Source: Nitratireductor sp. XY-223 (GTDB taxonomy: Bacteria > Pseudomonadota > Alphaproteobacteria > Rhizobiales > Rhizobiaceae). Taken from it: a stretch of DNA of 32,865 nucleotides. The DNA lies in the NCBI RefSeq assembly GCF_004959855.1, contig NZ_SPNT01000023.1, forward strand, positions 1 to 32,865, read 5' to 3'. Each line of letters begins with the position of its first letter. Position 1 is the stretch's first letter. The notes beneath the pieces were generated by a model, which was given only the letters and a program-made list of their open reading frames with translations, did not search any database and was not told the origin of the DNA. Shown here piece by piece: positions 24,268-32,865 of the stretch. The translations under genes and the position numbers were made by a program.

Positions 24268-24630
24268 ATGCCCACCGCCGAACCCTTGACCGAGGCCGGT
24301 CTCGGCCGGTTCACCGGCGCCACCTGCTACTACCGCTTCCCCTTGACCGGTCTGCGCTACACCGAAGGCGTCCACCATGTCATCGACAAGGGCGGGGCGG
24401 TGTGGCTCCTCACCGATATCGCCGCCTGGCAGCTCGATCCGTCCATTCGCGCCGAGCCGTTCCAGCACTGGAAGCTTACCATCGCCGATGACCGCACCGC
24501 GCACCTTGTTTGCGAGAACGGCAATGGCAAGGTGATCCTGAGACAGATCATCGATTACACCGATTTCCCGTTGTCCCAGATTGCCTTCTACCTCACCGAC
24601 AATGTGCTGATGCTGCCCGGCGAATACTGA
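24268..24630 (+). CDS. DUF6876 family protein
   Basis: The 120-residue protein matches DUF6876 along its length: LGRFTGATCYYRFPLTGLRY, then GGAVWLLTDIAAWQ, FQHWKLTIADDRTA, CENGNGKVILRQ, and DFPLSQIAFYLTDNVLMLPGEY. Its function is unknown. A ggagg ribosome site stands 8-10 bases before the ATG. The preceding 96 bases (24172-24267) are a purine-rich leader with short repeats (gagagaga) and no gene. Confidence 0.8.
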   Translation: MPTAEPLTEAGLGRFTGATCYYRFPLTGLRYTEGVHHVIDKGGAVWLLTDIAAWQLDPSIRAEPFQHWKLTIADDRTAHLVCENGNGKVILRQIIDYTDFPLSQIAFYLTDNVLMLPGEY

Positions 24631-24693
24631 CGCCGCGCCGGGGCCGCGCACGGCCCTGTCTTTTTCTCGAATCCCCGAAATCGGAGAACTCCC

Positions 24694-27600
24694 ATGAATT
24701 TCGCCCTTCCCGTGGCGGCGCGCGCCCGCGCGCCCGCTGATGAGGCTGCCTGCATTCTCAAGGCGGCGGAGACAATCCTTGTCGGTCTCGAACGCGGCAA
24801 TTCCATCGAGGCTCGCATCCTGCGCAATGCAATGAATGAGGCATTCGGCGGTTCAGACGCCGAAGGCTTTTGGACCTGGAAGCTTGCTTACGAAGCCTGC
24901 GAGGCGGCGCAGGTGTTGTTCCTGCGCAAATTCGGTCGCGCCATGCACACGAAAGCACCCGATCCCGGTGCCTTTCTCGCCATGCTCACCCGCATTGCCG
25001 GGCTTGTGCCAACCCACACGCGCCGCAGCGAGGAATCCGAGGCATTTCAACAATTCAGCACTCCGCTGCCCCTGGCCTATGTGGCCGGCCTCGCCGCCAA
25101 TATCGGTGCTGATGACGTCGTGCTGGAGCCGTCGACGGGCACGGGGATGCTTGCCATCTTTGCCGAAATTGCCGGTGCGCGCCTTGCGCTCAACGAGATC
25201 GCCGAAACGCGCGCCGAGCTGCTCCGGCTTGTGTTCCCCAATGCTGTCATCTCTGCCCACGACGCCGCCAGCATCGATGACCGGCTGCCCGGCGACGTGT
25301 TGCCGTCGGTCGCGCTGATGAACCCGCCCTTCTCAGCGGCGGTGAATGTCAAGGGCCGGATGGCGGATGCCGATTTTCAATATGTGCGCTCGGCGCTGGC
25401 GCGATTGCCCGAGGGCGGTCGTCTCGTTGCCATCACCGGCCATAATTTCCCCTATCAGCGCTTGAGTGGCGCGGTGCGCTTCACCTGCGCCATCGACGGA
25501 GCGGCCTACTACAAGCACGGCACCAGCTTTACGACGCGGCTGACGGTCGTCGACAAGATCGATGAATGCGTGACGCCGCTCACATTGCCGCAGGCTGAGA
25601 ACAACGGCATCCTGCTCGCCCATGTGCTGGAAAATCTGCGCCCGCGCGCGCGGATTTCCGGAACGGTCAGTCTGCGCACGGCAAGGCCTGTTACTGTTTC
25701 GAAGACTGTTCAGGCTCCCGCGCGTAAGGGCGTGCCTGGCGCCGCCTGCGCCGCACCGGAAGCGATCGAGCTTGCCTACGAGCCGGTCGAATGGAAGCCC
25801 GCAGTAGGCGCTGACCTGACCGACGCGCTCTACGAGGGCTACGCCCTGCAATCGATCCGCGTCCCGGGCAGCCAGCCGCATCCGACGAAGCTGGTGCAAT
25901 CGGCGGCCATGGCCTCGGTCGCGCCGCCGCTTCCGACATACCGGCCGCATCTGCCGGCGTATATAATAAAGAGTGCCATCCTCTCCGACGCCCAGCTCGA
26001 AAGCGTCATCTATGCTGGCGAGGCCCATTCCAGCCATCTCATCGGATCGTGGGTCGCCGACGAGACCTTCGACAATCTGTCCGCCGCTCCCGACGACGCG
26101 GACAACGCCATGCGGTTCCGGCGCGGCTGGTTCCTGGGCGACGGCACTGGCTGCGGCAAGGGTCGGCAGGTCGCGGGCGTGATCCTCGACAACTGGATGA
26201 AGGGTCGCCGCAAGGCGGTGTGGATATCCAAATCCGACAAGCTGATCGAGGACGCGCGGCGCGACTGGTCGGCCTTGGGGCAGGAGCCGCTTCTCGTCCA
26301 GCCCCTGTCGCGCTTCAAGATCGGAACGCCCGTTCGGCTCAGCGAAGGCATCCTCTTCGTTACATACGCCACGCTGCGTTCCGCCGAACGCGAGGGCAAG
26401 GCCTCGCGTCTTCAGCAGATCATCGACTGGCTTGGTCAAGAGGCGGGAAGCGGCGAAGCCGCGACAGGGATCAAAAATGCGGCGGGAAGCGGCGAAGCCG
26501 CGACAGGGAACGCAAAGAGCTTCGACGGCGTGATCGTCTTCGATGAGGCCCATGCCATGGCCAATGCCGCCGGTGGCAAGGGTGAGCGTGGTGAACAGCT
26601 TCCCTCCCAGCAGGGCCGCGCCGGGCTGCGCCTGCAACGCATGTTGCCGGATGCCCGCATCGTCTATGTATCCGCGACCGGCGCCACCGACGTGCGCAAT
26701 CTCGCCTATGCCGAGCGGCTCGGCCTGTGGGGCGGCGAGGACTTCCCTTTCGCCAACCGTTCCGAGTTCGTGCAGGCGGTCGAGGCGGGCGGCGTTGCGG
26801 CGATGGAGGTGCTGGCCCGCGATCTGAAGGCGCTCGGGCTCTATGCGGCGCGATCGCTGTCCTATGAAGGCGTCGAAGTCGAGATCGTCGAGCATAAGCT
26901 GACGCAAGCGCAAGTGACGATTTACGATGCTTATGCCGAGGCGTATCAGATCATACATCAGCACTTGGGCCAGGCGCTGGAAGCCTCCGGCGTTACCGGC
27001 GAGAACCGCACGCTGAATGGTCAGGCCAAGTCCGCCGCGCTGTCGGTATTTGAGTCGTCAAAACAGCGCTTCTTCGCGGCGCTGCTCACCGGTCTCAAAT
27101 GCGGCACGCTGATCAAATCCATCGAAGCCGACAGGCAAGCGGGTCACGCCGCCATCGTGCAGATCGTTTCGACCGGCGAGGCCATTCTGGAGCGTCGGCT
27201 TGCCGATCTGCCAGCGGGGGAATGGGCGGATTTGAACGTGGACCTGTCGCCGCGCGACGTGATTCTGACATACCTCCAGTACGCCTTCCCGACGCAGCTC
27301 TACGAGCCCTACACCGACGAGGACGGCAATCTGCGCTCGCGCCCCGCGTTCGATGCCGAGGGCAACCCGATCCAGTGCCGGGAGGCGCTGGCGGCGCGCG
27401 ACGCAATGATCGAACGCCTCGCTTCGCTCGATCCCGTGCCCGGCGCGCTCGACCGGATCGTGCAGCACTTCGGGACGGACAAGGTGGCGGAAGTCACGGG
27501 CCGCTCGCGCCGGATTGTGCGCAAGGGCGACCGCCTCTGTGTCGAGAACCGCCCGGACTCAGCGAACCTGTCCGAAGTCGAGGCCTTCCAGAATGGGGAT

Positions 27601-29031
27601 AAGCTCGTTCTGGTGTTTTCCGACGCCGGCGGAACTGGGCGCAGTTACCACGCCGACCGGGGGGCAAAGAACCAGCGCCTGCGCGTCCATTACCTGCTCG
27701 AAGCCGGATGGAAGGCCGACGCCGCCATCCAGGGCCTCGGCCGCTCGAACCGCACCAACCAGGCGCAGCCGCCGCTGTTCCGGCCCATCGCCACGGACGT
27801 GAAGGCGGAGAAGCGGTTTCTCTCCACCATCGCCCGGCGCTTGGACACACTTGGTGCGATCACCCGCGGGCAACGCCAGACCGGCGGGCAGGGCCTGTTC
27901 CGCGCCGAGGACAATCTCGAAGGCGATCAGGCCCGTGCGGCGCTGCGGCAGTTCTATTTCCTGCTCGCGCAAGGCGGCATCGAGAGGTGCTCGTTGACGC
28001 AATTCGAGGAGATGACCGGCCTCAAGCTCACTTTTGACAGCGGGTTGAAAGACAATCTGCCGCCGATCACGACCTTCCTCAACCGCCTGCTGGCGCTGCC
28101 CATCGCCATGCAGAACACATTGTTCGCGGCCTTCGAGGAGATATTGAACGCCCGTATCGAGGCGGCAATTGCGGCGGGCATGCATGACGCAGGGTTGGAG
28201 ACGATCCGTGCCGAAAGCCTCACCGTCACCGACCGGCGCACCGTCTGGCAGCATGGCAGAGGCGCGAAAACCCGGCTGTTCACGATCGAGCGGCGCGATC
28301 GCAACCGCCCCATGGGGGCGGAAGAGGCGATCACCATCGAAGGCAGGCGGTTGCTCGTCAATGAGCGTTCCGGCCGCGCCGCCGTCAAGACATCCGCGCC
28401 GAGCCTGATGCACGACGATGGTAGCGTGGAACGCCGCGTGCGGCTGTTGCGTCCCATGCAGCGCGACACCATGAGCGTCGATGACTTCGCCGCCACGCAC
28501 TGGAAGGGAGCGGAGAGGGAAGAGTTTATCGCCGCATGGGAAAAGGAGATCGCCGGAATCCCGGAATTCTCGACGAGCACGTTCCACCTCGTCACCGGCC
28601 TCCTGCTGCCGATCTGGCGGCGTCTTCCGGAGACAAACGCCCGCGTCTATCGCCTCCAAACCGATGATGGCGAGCGGGTGATCGGGCGCATGCTGACGCA
28701 GATGGAGATGGATGCCGTCTGCCGCAATCTCGGCATCGATGCGCCGCAGATGTCGGCGGCGGATGCCTGGGGCCTCGTCAACGACGGCAAGGTCACGGTG
28801 CATCTCGTCGACGGTCTCAGCCTGCGCCGCGTGCGGGTGATGAACGAACACCGCATCGAACTCACCGGCTTCACCTCCGGCATGGTCGATGCCCTGAAGG
28901 CCCGCGGTCTGTTCGGCGAGATCATCTCCTGGAAGCTGCGGCTGTTCGTGCCCGTGGACGAATCCGGCAAGGCGATTTTCGAGAGCCTCACCGACCGTTG
29001 GCCGCTCACCGAAATCGCGGATCGGGGGTGA
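24694..29031 (+). CDS. Strawberry-notch family protein: N-terminal methyltransferase fused to SF2 helicase
   Basis: This 1445-residue protein has an N-terminal Rossmann methyltransferase fold (VVLEPSTGTGMLAIFAEI near residue 145, NPPF at 210-213, the adenine methylase motif IV). It then has a helicase with Walker A GTGCGKG (484-490), a DEAH box (617-620) and motif VI-like LGRSNRTNQAQPP. The C-terminal part is the strawberry-notch domain (LVFSDAGGTGRSYHADRG and beyond). Such fused proteins are large relatives of bacterial anti-restriction and helicase-methylase proteins on conjugative elements. They may modify or unwind incoming DNA, though no substrate is proven. It has a clear ggag site before the ATG and is followed after three bases by the toprim gene. 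A 39-base tandem repeat interrupts the region between the two helicase motifs. Confidence 0.88.
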   Translation: MNFALPVAARARAPADEAACILKAAETILVGLERGNSIEARILRNAMNEAFGGSDAEGFWTWKLAYEACEAAQVLFLRKFGRAMHTKAPDPGAFLAMLTRIAGLVPTHTRRSEESEAFQQFSTPLPLAYVAGLAANIGADDVVLEPSTGTGMLAIFAEIAGARLALNEIAETRAELLRLVFPNAVISAHDAASIDDRLPGDVLPSVALMNPPFSAAVNVKGRMADADFQYVRSALARLPEGGRLVAITGHNFPYQRLSGAVRFTCAIDGAAYYKHGTSFTTRLTVVDKIDECVTPLTLPQAENNGILLAHVLENLRPRARISGTVSLRTARPVTVSKTVQAPARKGVPGAACAAPEAIELAYEPVEWKPAVGADLTDALYEGYALQSIRVPGSQPHPTKLVQSAAMASVAPPLPTYRPHLPAYIIKSAILSDAQLESVIYAGEAHSSHLIGSWVADETFDNLSAAPDDADNAMRFRRGWFLGDGTGCGKGRQVAGVILDNWMKGRRKAVWISKSDKLIEDARRDWSALGQEPLLVQPLSRFKIGTPVRLSEGILFVTYATLRSAEREGKASRLQQIIDWLGQEAGSGEAATGIKNAAGSGEAATGNAKSFDGVIVFDEAHAMANAAGGKGERGEQLPSQQGRAGLRLQRMLPDARIVYVSATGATDVRNLAYAERLGLWGGEDFPFANRSEFVQAVEAGGVAAMEVLARDLKALGLYAARSLSYEGVEVEIVEHKLTQAQVTIYDAYAEAYQIIHQHLGQALEASGVTGENRTLNGQAKSAALSVFESSKQRFFAALLTGLKCGTLIKSIEADRQAGHAAIVQIVSTGEAILERRLADLPAGEWADLNVDLSPRDVILTYLQYAFPTQLYEPYTDEDGNLRSRPAFDAEGNPIQCREALAARDAMIERLASLDPVPGALDRIVQHFGTDKVAEVTGRSRRIVRKGDRLCVENRPDSANLSEVEAFQNGDKLVLVFSDAGGTGRSYHADRGAKNQRLRVHYLLEAGWKADAAIQGLGRSNRTNQAQPPLFRPIATDVKAEKRFLSTIARRLDTLGAITRGQRQTGGQGLFRAEDNLEGDQARAALRQFYFLLAQGGIERCSLTQFEEMTGLKLTFDSGLKDNLPPITTFLNRLLALPIAMQNTLFAAFEEILNARIEAAIAAGMHDAGLETIRAESLTVTDRRTVWQHGRGAKTRLFTIERRDRNRPMGAEEAITIEGRRLLVNERSGRAAVKTSAPSLMHDDGSVERRVRLLRPMQRDTMSVDDFAATHWKGAEREEFIAAWEKEIAGIPEFSTSTFHLVTGLLLPIWRRLPETNARVYRLQTDDGERVIGRMLTQMEMDAVCRNLGIDAPQMSAADAWGLVNDGKVTVHLVDGLSLRRVRVMNEHRIELTGFTSGMVDALKARGLFGEIISWKLRLFVPVDESGKAIFESLTDRWPLTEIADRG
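26442..26509 (+). repeat. In-frame tandem repeat with internal palindrome in the helicase gene
   Basis: A 29-base sequence occurs twice without change, at 26442-26470 and 26481-26509, a period of 39 bases or 13 codons. Each copy contains the palindrome gcggcgaagccgc (26450-26462 and 26489-26501). At protein level this gives AGSGEAATG twice, a flexible linker between helicase motifs I and II. It resembles a short mobile palindromic element that landed in frame and then doubled. Confidence 0.85.
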
Positions 29032-29034
29032 CAT

Positions 29035-30036
29035 ATGTCCCGCGCCGCCGATCTGGCGCGCCGTCTCGGTGAACAGGCCGAGGCCGTGTGCCGCCATTAC
29101 CTGCCGAACGGCCGCCGCCAGGGCCGATACTGGACGTGCGGCGATGTGACGGGGACGCCGGGGCGGAGTCTCTATGTCCGCCTTTCCGGCGAACGTGCCG
29201 GGAAGTTTTGCGATGCCGCTGATGGAACGCATGGCGATCTTCTCGACCTCATCGCCCTCAATCGCGGCCTCGATTTCCGCGCCGCGCTCGATGAGGCGCG
29301 GGGATTCCTCAGCCTGCCGGTTCCGCCGATCCGAGAAGTGGTCCCGCCCGTGCCGACGAACTCTTCCGAAGCGGCGCGGCGGCTCTTTGCTGCGTCAAAA
29401 CCGATCGGGGGCACGCTGGCTGAAGGATATCTGCGCAGCCGCGGGCTCGATCTGCCGTCGGATGTTTCGGCGCTCCGTTTCCATCCACGATGCTTCTATC
29501 GCGGGCCTGCGGGGCGTCAGGAATGGCCGGCGCTCATTGCTGCCGTTACCGACGGCAAGGGCAAGGTGACCGGCGTGCATCGCACCTGGCTTCATCCCGA
29601 AGGCGGCAAGGCGCCCGTCGATCAGCCGCGCCGCGCGCTCGGCCATCTCGCCGGCAACGGCGTGCGCTTCGGCGTCGTGCGCGACGTGCTGGCGGTGACC
29701 GAGGGCATCGAAACCGCCCTGGCGCTCAGGACGGTCATGCCCGGTATGCCGGCCGTTGCCGCGCTCTCGGCCTCCCACCTTGCCGCCCTGAACCTGCCGC
29801 CGGCATTACGCCGGCTCTATGTCGCGCGCGACAATGACGAGGCCGGCAGGCTCGCGCTGGAAAGGCTTCGGTCCAGGGCCGGCGAAACCGACATCCGCGA
29901 ACTCGTGCCGCGGGCGGAGGATTTCAACGCCGATCTTCTGACCCTCGGCCCGGAGCGGTTGCGGGACTGGATCGGGGAGCAAATCGCGCCTGACGACAGC
30001 CATTTCCTCATTCGGGATGGGCGGCAACGGGCATGA
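29035..30036 (+). CDS. Toprim domain protein, primase-like
   Basis: The 333-residue protein starts three bases after the helicase gene. The N-terminal 90 residues resemble the DUF7146-type primase head (RRQGRYWTCGDV, SLYVRLSGERAGKFCDAADGTHGDLLDLI). The toprim domain follows, with the catalytic Glu223 in VLAVTEGIETALALR and the acidic pair Asp266/Asp268 in YVARDNDEAGR. Toprim proteins of this kind are common replication or transfer primases of plasmids and conjugative elements. Neighbouring helicase and ParB genes fit such a role. The missing zinc-finger Cys residues make true primer synthesis uncertain. Confidence 0.87.
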   Translation: MSRAADLARRLGEQAEAVCRHYLPNGRRQGRYWTCGDVTGTPGRSLYVRLSGERAGKFCDAADGTHGDLLDLIALNRGLDFRAALDEARGFLSLPVPPIREVVPPVPTNSSEAARRLFAASKPIGGTLAEGYLRSRGLDLPSDVSALRFHPRCFYRGPAGRQEWPALIAAVTDGKGKVTGVHRTWLHPEGGKAPVDQPRRALGHLAGNGVRFGVVRDVLAVTEGIETALALRTVMPGMPAVAALSASHLAALNLPPALRRLYVARDNDEAGRLALERLRSRAGETDIRELVPRAEDFNADLLTLGPERLRDWIGEQIAPDDSHFLIRDGRQRA

Positions 30037-30270
30037 CGGCTCCGCCATCGGACCGTCACGGTTGAGCATTGCGGCAGGCCTTCCCGTTGCAAGGGGGCCG
30101 CGCCACGGCCTTTCCATGAGGGGTATCTGCCGGCGCCAGCCGGCCTTGCAACGGCTGCGCCGTCCTCCACTGCGTTTCGGCCTGCGGTGCAAACCCGCCC
30201 TGCGGCGCCGGCGGACGATCCCCGGAAAGGCCGCGAACGGCGCGGCCTCACAAAACCGGGAGACCCAGCC
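30037..30270. other. Intergenic leader before the DUF2493 gene
   Basis: The 234 bases are very GC-rich and contain short inverted repeats (for example ccggc/gccgg near 30130-30145). No gene is visible. They end with gggag just before the ATG at 30271. A longer in-frame start at 30187 has no ribosome site. Confidence 0.45.
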
Positions 30271-31227
30271 ATGACGCTTGACCCCTTCATTGAACCCCTT
30301 GACGACGAACCCCGTCACGCTTCCTCGCCAACCGCGCATCTCCTGGACGAGTTGCAGATCTATGGCTACCGCCCCAATGGCGACGAACCCGACACGCGCC
30401 CGTTGCCAGAGGCCGACCGCGCCGAACAGGAGATCGAAAACGCCTTCGAAGCCCTTGCCGCCCTGATGGCCGACACACGGCTCGAAGACGATCTCGACGA
30501 TGTGCTCTGGAACCTGGTCAACATCTTCCACCGCAGGATCGCAAATCTCGACCGTGCGCTCGATGACAACGAACAGGCGCAACGCCGGATGCAGCGCGAG
30601 CAGGACGGTTCGGAGATCAAATCCGTCGAACTGGAGCGGCTGACCGCGCAGGGCATCTCCATCATCGAGCGCCGCAACGCCTTCGAAGCCTTCCGCGAGA
30701 TTGCCGCCGGCCGGTTCGAGAAACACACCCTTTCCGCCTGGCGTCCGCGTTCCGGCTCAGTCGCGAATCGCCGGGCGATGACGGCATCGATGATCGACAG
30801 CCGCGATTTTCTGGCCGCCAAGCGCAAGGCCGAGATCGAGCCGCTGCTGCCTGCCGGCCCACGCATTGCCTTTACCGGCGGCATGGATTGCAACGATCAC
30901 ACCCGCATCTGGGCCGCCCTCGACAGGGCGCATGCGAAGCACCCCGACATGGTGCTGATCCATGGCGGATCGCCCAGGGGCGCGGAAAGGATCGCCGCCT
31001 GCTGGGCCGACAACCGCAAGGTGCAGCAGATCGTCTTCAGGCCCGACTGGAACCGCCACAGGAACGCCGCGCCCTTCAAGCGCAACGACGCCATGCTCGA
31101 TGCGCTGCCCATCGGCGTCATCGCCTTCCCCGGCTCCGGTATCTCGCAGAACCTCGCCGACAAGGCAAGGAAGATGGGGATCAGCGTCTGGAAGTTCGGA
31201 AATGACAAGGGTGAGGGTGGCGCGTGA
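30271..31227 (+). CDS. DUF2493 family protein (SLOG/YspA-like nucleotide-binding fold)
   Basis: The 318-residue protein ends in a DUF2493 domain (about residues 195-310): RIAFTGGMDCNDHTRIWAAL, VLIHGGSPRGAERIAACWA, FRPDWNRH and GVIAFPGSGISQNLADKARK. These glycine-rich loops are the nucleotide-binding elements of the SLOG superfamily, which are thought to sense or process nucleotide ligands. The N-terminal 190 residues are helical and Glu-rich (DDVLWNLVNIFHRRIANLDRALDD) with unknown role. The gene closes the run of backbone genes on the plus strand and is commonly found at this place in related elements. Its task there is unknown. Confidence 0.85.
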   Translation: MTLDPFIEPLDDEPRHASSPTAHLLDELQIYGYRPNGDEPDTRPLPEADRAEQEIENAFEALAALMADTRLEDDLDDVLWNLVNIFHRRIANLDRALDDNEQAQRRMQREQDGSEIKSVELERLTAQGISIIERRNAFEAFREIAAGRFEKHTLSAWRPRSGSVANRRAMTASMIDSRDFLAAKRKAEIEPLLPAGPRIAFTGGMDCNDHTRIWAALDRAHAKHPDMVLIHGGSPRGAERIAACWADNRKVQQIVFRPDWNRHRNAAPFKRNDAMLDALPIGVIAFPGSGISQNLADKARKMGISVWKFGNDKGEGGA

Positions 31228-31268
31228 CGCGTCGCTACCTCCCGACACCCCGACTGGTGGAGTAGCAT

Positions 31269-32468
31269 TCAAGGTTGCTTCCACCCCTCCGCCAGTTTTT
31301 CGATGACCTTCTCGAACCAGTTTTCGTACCAATACCAGGTCTTGGCGATCATGACGCCGTAACCCTTGCCGGCCTTGCGCGCGTCAAGCTGCTTCCACAG
31401 CAGTGTGTGGTCATGCATGTTGAATGCCGGATATCCGGCGGCCTTGGCTTTCTTCACGATCTGGGAAGGCAGATACTTCGGCCGTTCCGTTTCTTTCAGC
31501 AATACCCTTTCGACGGTCTCTGCTTGCGGTGATCCCGGTTTGATGAATTCGACCGCGAGATCGGCTTTTGAGGCCTTGCCCGATACCTTTGGCACGAAGG
31601 CCACACAATATCTGAATTTAGGATCTTTCTGCTCGTCCTCGGTCAGTCCATTGTGGAAATTGTCCATTGCGGTGGCGATGTGCGGCGGAAGATCCGCGCC
31701 GGTCAGGCTGGCCCGTTGGGCACCATCGAACGTCACGAATTGCAGGGCGATCGGCAGCCGTTTTTCCAAGGCGAACTCCTTGCCGAACAGCTTTTTGATC
31801 GCATCATTGAAGTTGATACAGCAGGCCTGAAGCTTGGCGCTCAGGGCATCATCGATCCTGTTCGTGGAGCGATGCTCTATCTCGTGGCGAATCCCGGTCA
31901 GGAATTTCAGGTTGTTGATAACGCCTTTCTCCAGCGGGCATTTCCCATGTGCCAGACATTGGCCGAGTTCCCAGTACTTGTCTGCCCCGCTCGGTGTCTT
32001 TTGGATCGCACCGCCTTTCTTGTACCGGTAGTCGACGCCTTCCCGTTTGTAGTAGGCGTGCAGAAGATAGGTCCAGGCGATGACGCTGGTGACGATGAAC
32101 AACTCGGCCTTGAAATGGAGTCCGGCGCTGTTAAAGGTGTGAACCGCCGCGATCATCGCTTCGCGCGCTTTGACGAGAAGTTCGTCACCTTGAATGTGCA
32201 GGCCGGTCACGGGATCTATGTCGGGCCAGGCCTTCAGAAAGCTGTCGAGTTCAGCTTCTGTCGCGACCTTGATGCCTTTGTGCTTGGTCCCATCGCGTAT
32301 CTCGGAAATGCGTGCGTGATTGATCGACCGTGTGGGGCGTGAGAAATAGGCCTGGATGTCTTGCGGTACGTATTTCTTCGCCAGCATCGCCTTGACGGTA
32401 GCGATTTCCCACTTCTCCAACGTGTTCCCGCGTCTGCGCTTCACCATGTCATTCTCAAAATTGATCAT
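31269..32468 (-). CDS. DUF3644 domain protein, probable cargo gene
   Basis: The 399-residue protein begins with an HTH-like DUF3644 head: LEKWEIATVKAMLAKKYVPQ, DIQAYFSRPTRSINHARISEIRDG. It then has a helical part (FKAELFIVTSVIAWTYLLHAYY) and a conserved segment around FLTGIRHEIEHRSTN, followed by a C-terminal domain ending in WYWYENWFEKVIEKL. The function of the family is unknown to me. The start may be ATG 32468 or ATG 32447 (MVKRRRG). It runs against the backbone genes and is visibly less GC-rich than them, so it looks like an inserted cargo gene. Confidence 0.82.
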   Translation of the reverse strand: MINFENDMVKRRRGNTLEKWEIATVKAMLAKKYVPQDIQAYFSRPTRSINHARISEIRDGTKHKGIKVATEAELDSFLKAWPDIDPVTGLHIQGDELLVKAREAMIAAVHTFNSAGLHFKAELFIVTSVIAWTYLLHAYYKREGVDYRYKKGGAIQKTPSGADKYWELGQCLAHGKCPLEKGVINNLKFLTGIRHEIEHRSTNRIDDALSAKLQACCINFNDAIKKLFGKEFALEKRLPIALQFVTFDGAQRASLTGADLPPHIATAMDNFHNGLTEDEQKDPKFRYCVAFVPKVSGKASKADLAVEFIKPGSPQAETVERVLLKETERPKYLPSQIVKKAKAAGYPAFNMHDHTLLWKQLDARKAGKGYGVMIAKTWYWYENWFEKVIEKLAEGWKQP

Positions 32469-32865
32469 AATCTGCTGGAAAATATCTTTAATTCAATTTG
32501 GCTCATTTCGGCATCTACAAGTAAGTTTTATTGGGCGCCCGCGCGGGGGCAGGCCCCGCGCGCCGGGCTGGTGTGCCGCGCATCAAGCCGGCCTTCGCCC
32601 GTCTTGACCAAAGGTTTCCATCCCATGGCGCATTTGCCCGCTTCGCGGCAAGCCGGCAGACGGCGTTTTCTCCATGAATATGCTCCCACACTCTGAGCGG
32701 TCAGGCGTGCCCGGGCGGCAACGGAGGTGCTGATGCAGTTGTTCCCTGCGGCAGTCTGGCAGGTGACAGGCCGTCTTTGGGCGGCTCCAGCATGGGCAGG
32801 GCGGTGCCTTTCGGGCCGGAATGGCGCGGCGCAAAAGGATTGTGGCGGTTTCAGCCACGTGTTTT
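32469..32865. other. Right end of window without a supported gene
   Basis: The first 60 bases are AT-rich and probably hold the promoter of the DUF3644 gene. A perfect nine-base hairpin (cgcgcgggg at 32540-32548, ccccgcgcg at 32554-32562) follows. The remaining 300 bases are GC-rich with no frame that I can assign. Confidence 0.4.

Noticed and set aside
1-32865. CRISPR array or tRNA attachment site
   Set aside because: No regularly spaced repeats and no tRNA-like cloverleaf or direct repeat flanking the region could be seen.

Overview
The window looks like an accessory segment of an alphaproteobacterial mobile element (an integrative and conjugative element or plasmid, probably Hyphomicrobiales or Rhodobacterales). 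This rests on the DUF6499/DUF2285 regulator, the ParB, DUF6876, strawberry-notch, toprim and DUF2493 gene series, and the high-GC codon use of the right half. There are no rRNA or tRNA genes and no CRISPR array that I can see.

Left and middle (1-19.7 kb) form a more AT-rich cargo zone packed with defence-type genes and insertion-sequence debris. After the end of an IS4-type transposase (2-112) and about 1 kb without a gene comes a four-gene plus-strand operon (1094-7412): a HigA-like HTH regulator, an MmeI-like adenine methyltransferase without a visible nuclease motif, a superfamily 2 helicase and a GIY-YIG (T5orf172-type) protein. It looks like a restriction system whose nuclease is supplied by a separate subunit. 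Convergent to it is a minus-strand CBASS operon (7433-10577): DUF2188 protein, patatin-like phospholipase (CapV type), CD-NTase and an E2-like protein with a SEC-C tail. Divergent from CBASS are an HTH repressor and an ImmA/IrrE-type metallopeptidase (10714-11915), matching the CapH/CapP pair known to control CBASS. Two palindromes lie between the divergent units.

An IS66-family element of the one-ORF type (11912-13690, frameshifted transposase) supplies the stop codon of the peptidase gene and joins it to a 5'-truncated ISAs1-type transposase. Next is a two-gene minus-strand operon (14086-17471) of unrecognised function: a helical-repeat-like protein and a protein with a restriction-endonuclease-like N-terminus. 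This is the best candidate for an undescribed system. A ParDE toxin-antitoxin pair follows, lying between two oppositely oriented fragments of IS1595-type transposases.

Right part (19.75-31.2 kb) is the high-GC backbone of the mobile element: a frameshifted DUF6499/DUF2285 regulator, an orphan ParB-like protein of about 700 residues, two small conserved proteins, DUF6876, a 1445-residue methyltransferase-helicase of the strawberry-notch family, a toprim primase-like protein and a SLOG-fold DUF2493 protein. They are closely spaced on the plus strand and probably serve DNA maintenance or processing during transfer. A minus-strand DUF3644 gene (31269-32468) of lower GC appears to be another cargo insertion. 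The last 400 bases hold no gene that I can support.
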